NCBI RefSeq assembly: GCF_024400215.1
Contig: NZ_CP053748.1
Coordinates: forward strand, 1,984,001-2,048,000
Reading direction: 5' to 3'
DNA length: 64,000 bases
DNA from: Massilia sp. erpn
GTDB lineage: Bacteria; Pseudomonadota; Gammaproteobacteria; Burkholderiales; Burkholderiaceae_D
Within the stretch, counting starts at the first letter, position 1, and each line of letters starts with the position of its first letter. This document shows positions 61,213-64,000 of this stretch, in pieces. The notes beneath the pieces are model-generated. The model was given only the letters and a program-made list of their open reading frames with translations. It had not been told where the DNA came from and searched no databases. The translations under genes were made by a program, and so were the position numbers.

Positions 61213-61240
61213 CAAGAAGCCCGGCGAACCGGGCTTCTTG
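61213..61240 (-). terminator. Hairpin downstream of the tRNA genes
   Basis: Perfect 12-bp arms CAAGAAGCCCGG (61213-61224) and CCGGGCTTCTTG (61229-61240) with a 4-base loop, directly after the 3' end of tRNA-Asp on the minus strand. No strong T-run follows. Confidence 0.6.
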
Positions 61241-61248
61241 CGGAATAT

Positions 61249-61325
61249 TGGCGGAGCGGACGGGGCTCGAACCCGCGACCCCCGGCGTGACAGGCCGGTA
61301 TTCTAACCAACTGAACTACCGCTCC
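61249..61325 (-). tRNA. tRNA-Asp (GTC anticodon)
   Basis: 77-nt cloverleaf on the minus strand. The acceptor stem is GGAGCGG paired with CCGCTCC, followed by discriminator G and an encoded CCA. The D-arm is AGTTCAGTTGGTTAGAAT, the anticodon loop is CTGTCAC with GTC, and the T-arm is GGGTTCGAGCCC. It is 24 bp downstream of tRNA-Val, likely one transcript. Confidence 0.96.
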
Positions 61326-61349
61326 AATTCTTCATTTCCATTTCGTTGC

Positions 61350-61425
61350 TGGTGGGCGCTGAGAGGCTCGAACTCCCGACCTAATCCTTGTAAGGGATCC
61401 GCTCTACCAACTGAGCTAAGCGCCC
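61350..61425 (-). tRNA. tRNA-Val (TAC anticodon)
   Basis: 76-nt cloverleaf on the minus strand with acceptor stem GGGCGCT, D-arm AGCTCAGTTGGTAGAGC, anticodon loop CTTACAA (anticodon TAC, reads GTA/GTG), T-arm GGAGTTCGAGCCTC and an encoded CCA. It is the upstream member of the Val-Asp pair. Confidence 0.96.
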
Positions 61426-61565
61426 TTCATCCTGCTTCGAAACTTTCAAACGTTTGTCACAACGTTCAGAAGAGGCCGTATTGTAATGCGGCGTTTCGCT
61501 GTTCCGCAAGGGTTTTCTCAAAAATATTTCAATTTCTTTGAAAACCCTGTTTTTCGCTTCCGCGC

Positions 61566-63707
61566 TTACTCGGTGATGCCCCACAGCGACAGCATCCAGG
61601 CGCGCTGGAAAGCCTGCTCGTGCAGCGCATCGTAGCGGCCCGACGCGCCGCCGTGGCCCGCGCCCATATTCACTTTCAGCAGCAGGGGCTGCTGGTCGGT
61701 CTTGTGGGCGCGCAGCTTGGCCACATACTTGGCCGGTTCCCAGTACATCACCTGGCTGTCGTTCAGGCCGGTCGTCACCAGCATGGCCGGATACGCCTTG
61801 CGCTCGATATTGTCGTACGGCGAGTAGCTGCGCATATAGTCGTAGGCCGCCTTTTCGTTCGGATTGCCCCATTCCAGATATTCGCCGGTGGTCAGCGGCA
61901 GGGACGCATCCATCATGGTGTTCATCACGTCGACGAAGGGCACGGCCGCGTGCACGCCGCGGAACAGCTCGGGACGCATATTGGTCACCGCGCCCATCAG
62001 CAGGCCGCCGGCGCTGCCGCCTTCGGCGATCAGGCGGTCCGGGCTGGTCCATTTTTCCTTGACCAGGTAGTCGGCCACGTCGATGAAGTCGGTGAAGGTG
62101 TTTTTCTTCTTCATCAGCATGCCGTCGTCGTGCCAGGCTTCGCCCAGCTCGTTGCCGCCGCGGATATAGGCCATCACATACACGGCGCCGCGGTCGACCA
62201 GGCTCAGGTTGCGGGCCGAGAAGGTGGCGTTCATGCCCATGCCGTAGGAACCGTAGGCATACAGCAGCAGCGGCGCCTTGCCGTCGCGCGCCACGCCTTT
62301 TTTGGCCAGTGTCCACAGCGGTACCTGCACGCCGTCGCGCGCGGTGGCCCACAGCATGCGGGTTTCGTATTTGCCGGCCTCATAGCCCGGCACGACCTTG
62401 CGCCAGATTTCGCGGCGCTGACCGCTGGCCATGTCGATGCCCAGCAGGGTGGGCGGGGCCACCGGCGATTCATAGCGGAGCACCAGTTCGCGCGAATTGA
62501 AGTCGGGCGGGACGCTGCCTGGCGCGGAGCCCAGGGTGGCGGCGGCGTAGACCTCGTCCGGGAACTGCACGGTTTTCCAGTCGCGCGCGGCGAAATCATA
62601 GATGCGGGTGCGCGGCAGGGCGCGGCTCTTTTCCTGCACCACCAGGAAGTTCTGGTACAGCGAGAAGCCCTGCAGCAGCACATCCTTGTCGTGCGCCACC
62701 ACTTCGGTCCAATGCTGTGGCTGTGGCGTGGCCAGCGGCGCGCTCACGATGCGGAAGTTCTTCGCCTCCTTATTCGTCATCAGGTAGGCCTGGCCGTCGC
62801 GCATGTCGGCGAAATAGCGGTGGCCTTTTTCGCGCGGCAGCAGTACCTTGAACTCGCCCTTGGGCTGGTCGGCCGGCAACAGGCGCGTTTCATTGGTGTC
62901 CGTGCTGTGCGCGCCGAGCAGCAGATACTTGCCATCCGAACTCGTCTCGATGCCAATGTTGTACAGCTCGTCCGCTTCATGGCGGAGCTGGGTCGGCTTA
63001 CCGCCCAGCGGCAGGCGGAACAGGCGGTCCGAGCGTTTGGTGGTGGCGTCTTCCTGCACCACGAACAGGGTCTTGTTGTCGCTGGCCCAGGCCAGCGAGG
63101 TGACGCGCGGCATGGTGGTGCTGAGCAGCTTGCCGGTTTTCAGGTCCTTGATATGCAGCTGGTATTGGCGAAAGCCGGTGGTGTCGGTGGTGTAAGCCAG
63201 CAGGCGCGAGTCGGGGCTGACGGCAAAGCCTTCCACCGCAAAGAATTTCTTGCCCTTGGCCAGTTTGTTGTTGTCGAGCAGCAGCTCTTCCGGCGCCTTC
63301 GGGTCATAGGCATGGTCGGCGCCGGCGCGGCGGCGGTAGTTGGAGCGGTACTGCTGGCCCGCTTCGATGCGCGAGTAGTAGTAATAGCCTTTGCTGCGCA
63401 GCGGCGCGCTCTGCTCAGCTTCCTGCATGCGGCCCTTCATCTCGGCGAAGACCTTGTCGGCCAGCGGCTTGAGATTGGCGGTCATCGCCTCGGTATAGGC
63501 GTTTTCCGCTTTCAGATAGTCGATGACGGCGGGCGTGCTTTTTTCGCGCAGCCAGTAATAATCGTCCGTTACGACTTCGCCGTGGCGGGTTTCCTGCCAG
63601 GCGCGCTTGGCCGCGACCGGGGCGTCGAGCGCCAGGGCCGGGGCTGCCATAATGGCACAGGCCGAGGCCAGGGCGGGGGCGAGGGTACTTGCTTTCACTA
63701 TCTTCAC
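61566..63707 (-). CDS. Oligopeptidase B-like S9 peptidase with signal peptide
   Basis: 713 residues with a GTG start and AAGGGAG upstream. A signal peptide is visible (STLAPALASACAIMAAPALA). The N-terminal part has the family DDYYWLREKSTPAVIDYLKA and a beta-propeller. The hydrolase domain has the nucleophile in EGGSAGGLLMGAVT, the LVTTGLNDSQVMYWEPAKYV Asp region, and the His in GAGHGGASGRYD. This is the oligopeptidase B (PtrB) pattern, cleaving after basic residues. Family members are often cytoplasmic, so the export signal is notable. Confidence 0.88.
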   Translation of the reverse strand: MKIVKASTLAPALASACAIMAAPALALDAPVAAKRAWQETRHGEVVTDDYYWLREKSTPAVIDYLKAENAYTEAMTANLKPLADKVFAEMKGRMQEAEQSAPLRSKGYYYYSRIEAGQQYRSNYRRRAGADHAYDPKAPEELLLDNNKLAKGKKFFAVEGFAVSPDSRLLAYTTDTTGFRQYQLHIKDLKTGKLLSTTMPRVTSLAWASDNKTLFVVQEDATTKRSDRLFRLPLGGKPTQLRHEADELYNIGIETSSDGKYLLLGAHSTDTNETRLLPADQPKGEFKVLLPREKGHRYFADMRDGQAYLMTNKEAKNFRIVSAPLATPQPQHWTEVVAHDKDVLLQGFSLYQNFLVVQEKSRALPRTRIYDFAARDWKTVQFPDEVYAAATLGSAPGSVPPDFNSRELVLRYESPVAPPTLLGIDMASGQRREIWRKVVPGYEAGKYETRMLWATARDGVQVPLWTLAKKGVARDGKAPLLLYAYGSYGMGMNATFSARNLSLVDRGAVYVMAYIRGGNELGEAWHDDGMLMKKKNTFTDFIDVADYLVKEKWTSPDRLIAEGGSAGGLLMGAVTNMRPELFRGVHAAVPFVDVMNTMMDASLPLTTGEYLEWGNPNEKAAYDYMRSYSPYDNIERKAYPAMLVTTGLNDSQVMYWEPAKYVAKLRAHKTDQQPLLLKVNMGAGHGGASGRYDALHEQAFQRAWMLSLWGITE

Positions 63708-63771
63708 TGCGACTCCCTTGGGTTATTTTTTGTGCAATGATAATACATTGAAAAATAGGAAAGTGATACAG

Positions 63772-64000
63772 ATGGGAAACAATTCCGGGGAGACGCCGCA
63801 GGACGACGCGCTGTACGGCCGCATCGGGCGGCGCCTGGTGCCGTTCCTGTTCCTGTGCTACGTGGTGGCCTATCTCGACCGCGTAAACGTCGGCTTCGCC
63901 AAATTGCAGATGCAGGCCGATCTGGCGCTGTCGGATACCGTGTACGGCCTGGGCGCGGGCATTTTCTTCCTCGGTTACTTTCTGTTCGAGCTGCCGTCCA
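63772..64000 (+). CDS. MFS transporter, 3' truncated by window
   Basis: The first 76 residues are visible. A short hydrophilic start is followed by a transmembrane helix with the anion:cation symporter signature (FLFLCYVVAYLDRVNVGFAK) and the GLGAGIFFLGYFLFELPS second helix. This is typical of the ACS/tartrate-phthalate-like MFS subfamily. It is divergent from the oligopeptidase gene, with a 64-bp AT-rich spacer. Substrate unknown. Confidence 0.88.
   Translation, partial: MGNNSGETPQDDALYGRIGRRLVPFLFLCYVVAYLDRVNVGFAKLQMQADLALSDTVYGLGAGIFFLGYFLFELPS

Noticed and set aside
61249..61425. tRNA pair as an integration site for a genomic island
   Set aside because: No integrase, no repeated tRNA 3' end and no composition shift nearby.
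61620..63740. Plus-strand frame of about 700 codons opposite the oligopeptidase gene
   Set aside because: Shadow frame; no motif and biased composition.

Overview
The window is GC-rich chromosomal DNA from a betaproteobacterium, most likely Burkholderiales, Oxalobacteraceae (Massilia/Duganella/Janthinobacterium-like). This is inferred from the protein families, from the mla-ibaG-murA-his-hinT-tat gene order, from the short-form HisG, and from separate hisI and hisE genes. Coding density is high. I see no prophage, transposase, CRISPR array, rRNA or plasmid gene, so this is mainly core chromosome with small accessory pieces.

Layout. 1-3.9 kb: glutamate synthase, with gltB cut by the window edge, then gltD. 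4.2-11.6 kb: the Mla phospholipid-transport operon (mlaF-E-D-A-C-B), a two-gene ABC-2 exporter, ibaG and murA. 11.7-19.4 kb: a complete histidine operon, hisG-D-[DNA methyltransferase]-C-B-H-A-F-I-E. 19.4-21.4 kb: hinT and tatABC. 21.4-30.5 kb, minus strand: a small coiled-coil membrane protein, a DUF885 peptidase, a PH-like membrane protein, a very large SNF2-family ATPase and an S9 peptidase. 30.6-34.5 kb: hemE and priA, separated by about 730 bp of AT-rich noncoding DNA with several DnaA-box matches. 34.5-43.7 kb: argP-like LysR regulator, a flavin disulfide reductase, a degenerate HD-GYP protein, a DUF1857 protein, rep helicase, an unknown protein behind a long inverted repeat, slyX, acpH, a TMEM175-like channel and a small unknown. 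43.9-49.2 kb: tandem duplicated M3 metallopeptidases and two small conserved proteins. 49.4-56.7 kb: YgiQ-type radical SAM protein, a seven-repeat RCC1 lipoprotein, a periplasmic-sensor PAS-GGDEF-EAL protein and a small unknown. 56.9-59.1 kb: ahpC-ahpF. 59.3-61.1 kb: an ABC ATPase/permease pair. 61.2-61.4 kb: tRNA-Asp and tRNA-Val. 61.6-64.0 kb: an oligopeptidase B-like protein and the start of an MFS transporter.

Themes. Envelope biogenesis (Mla, MurA, Tat), histidine synthesis, DNA replication and restart (PriA, Rep) and peroxide defence (AhpCF) dominate. Five peptidases lie within about 42 kb, at least four of them with apparent export signals. Six copies of a nested palindrome, with outer TGTC/GACA-type arms and an inner GGGGTC/GACCCC or GGTGCC/GGCACC core, sit in gaps between genes and look like a REP-type repeat family. 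The observations I consider most worth following are the hemE-priA DnaA-box region, the palindrome family (especially its copies after each duplicated M3 gene), the solitary methyltransferase inside the his operon, and the inverted repeat covering the ribosome-binding site of an unknown gene at 41.5 kb.
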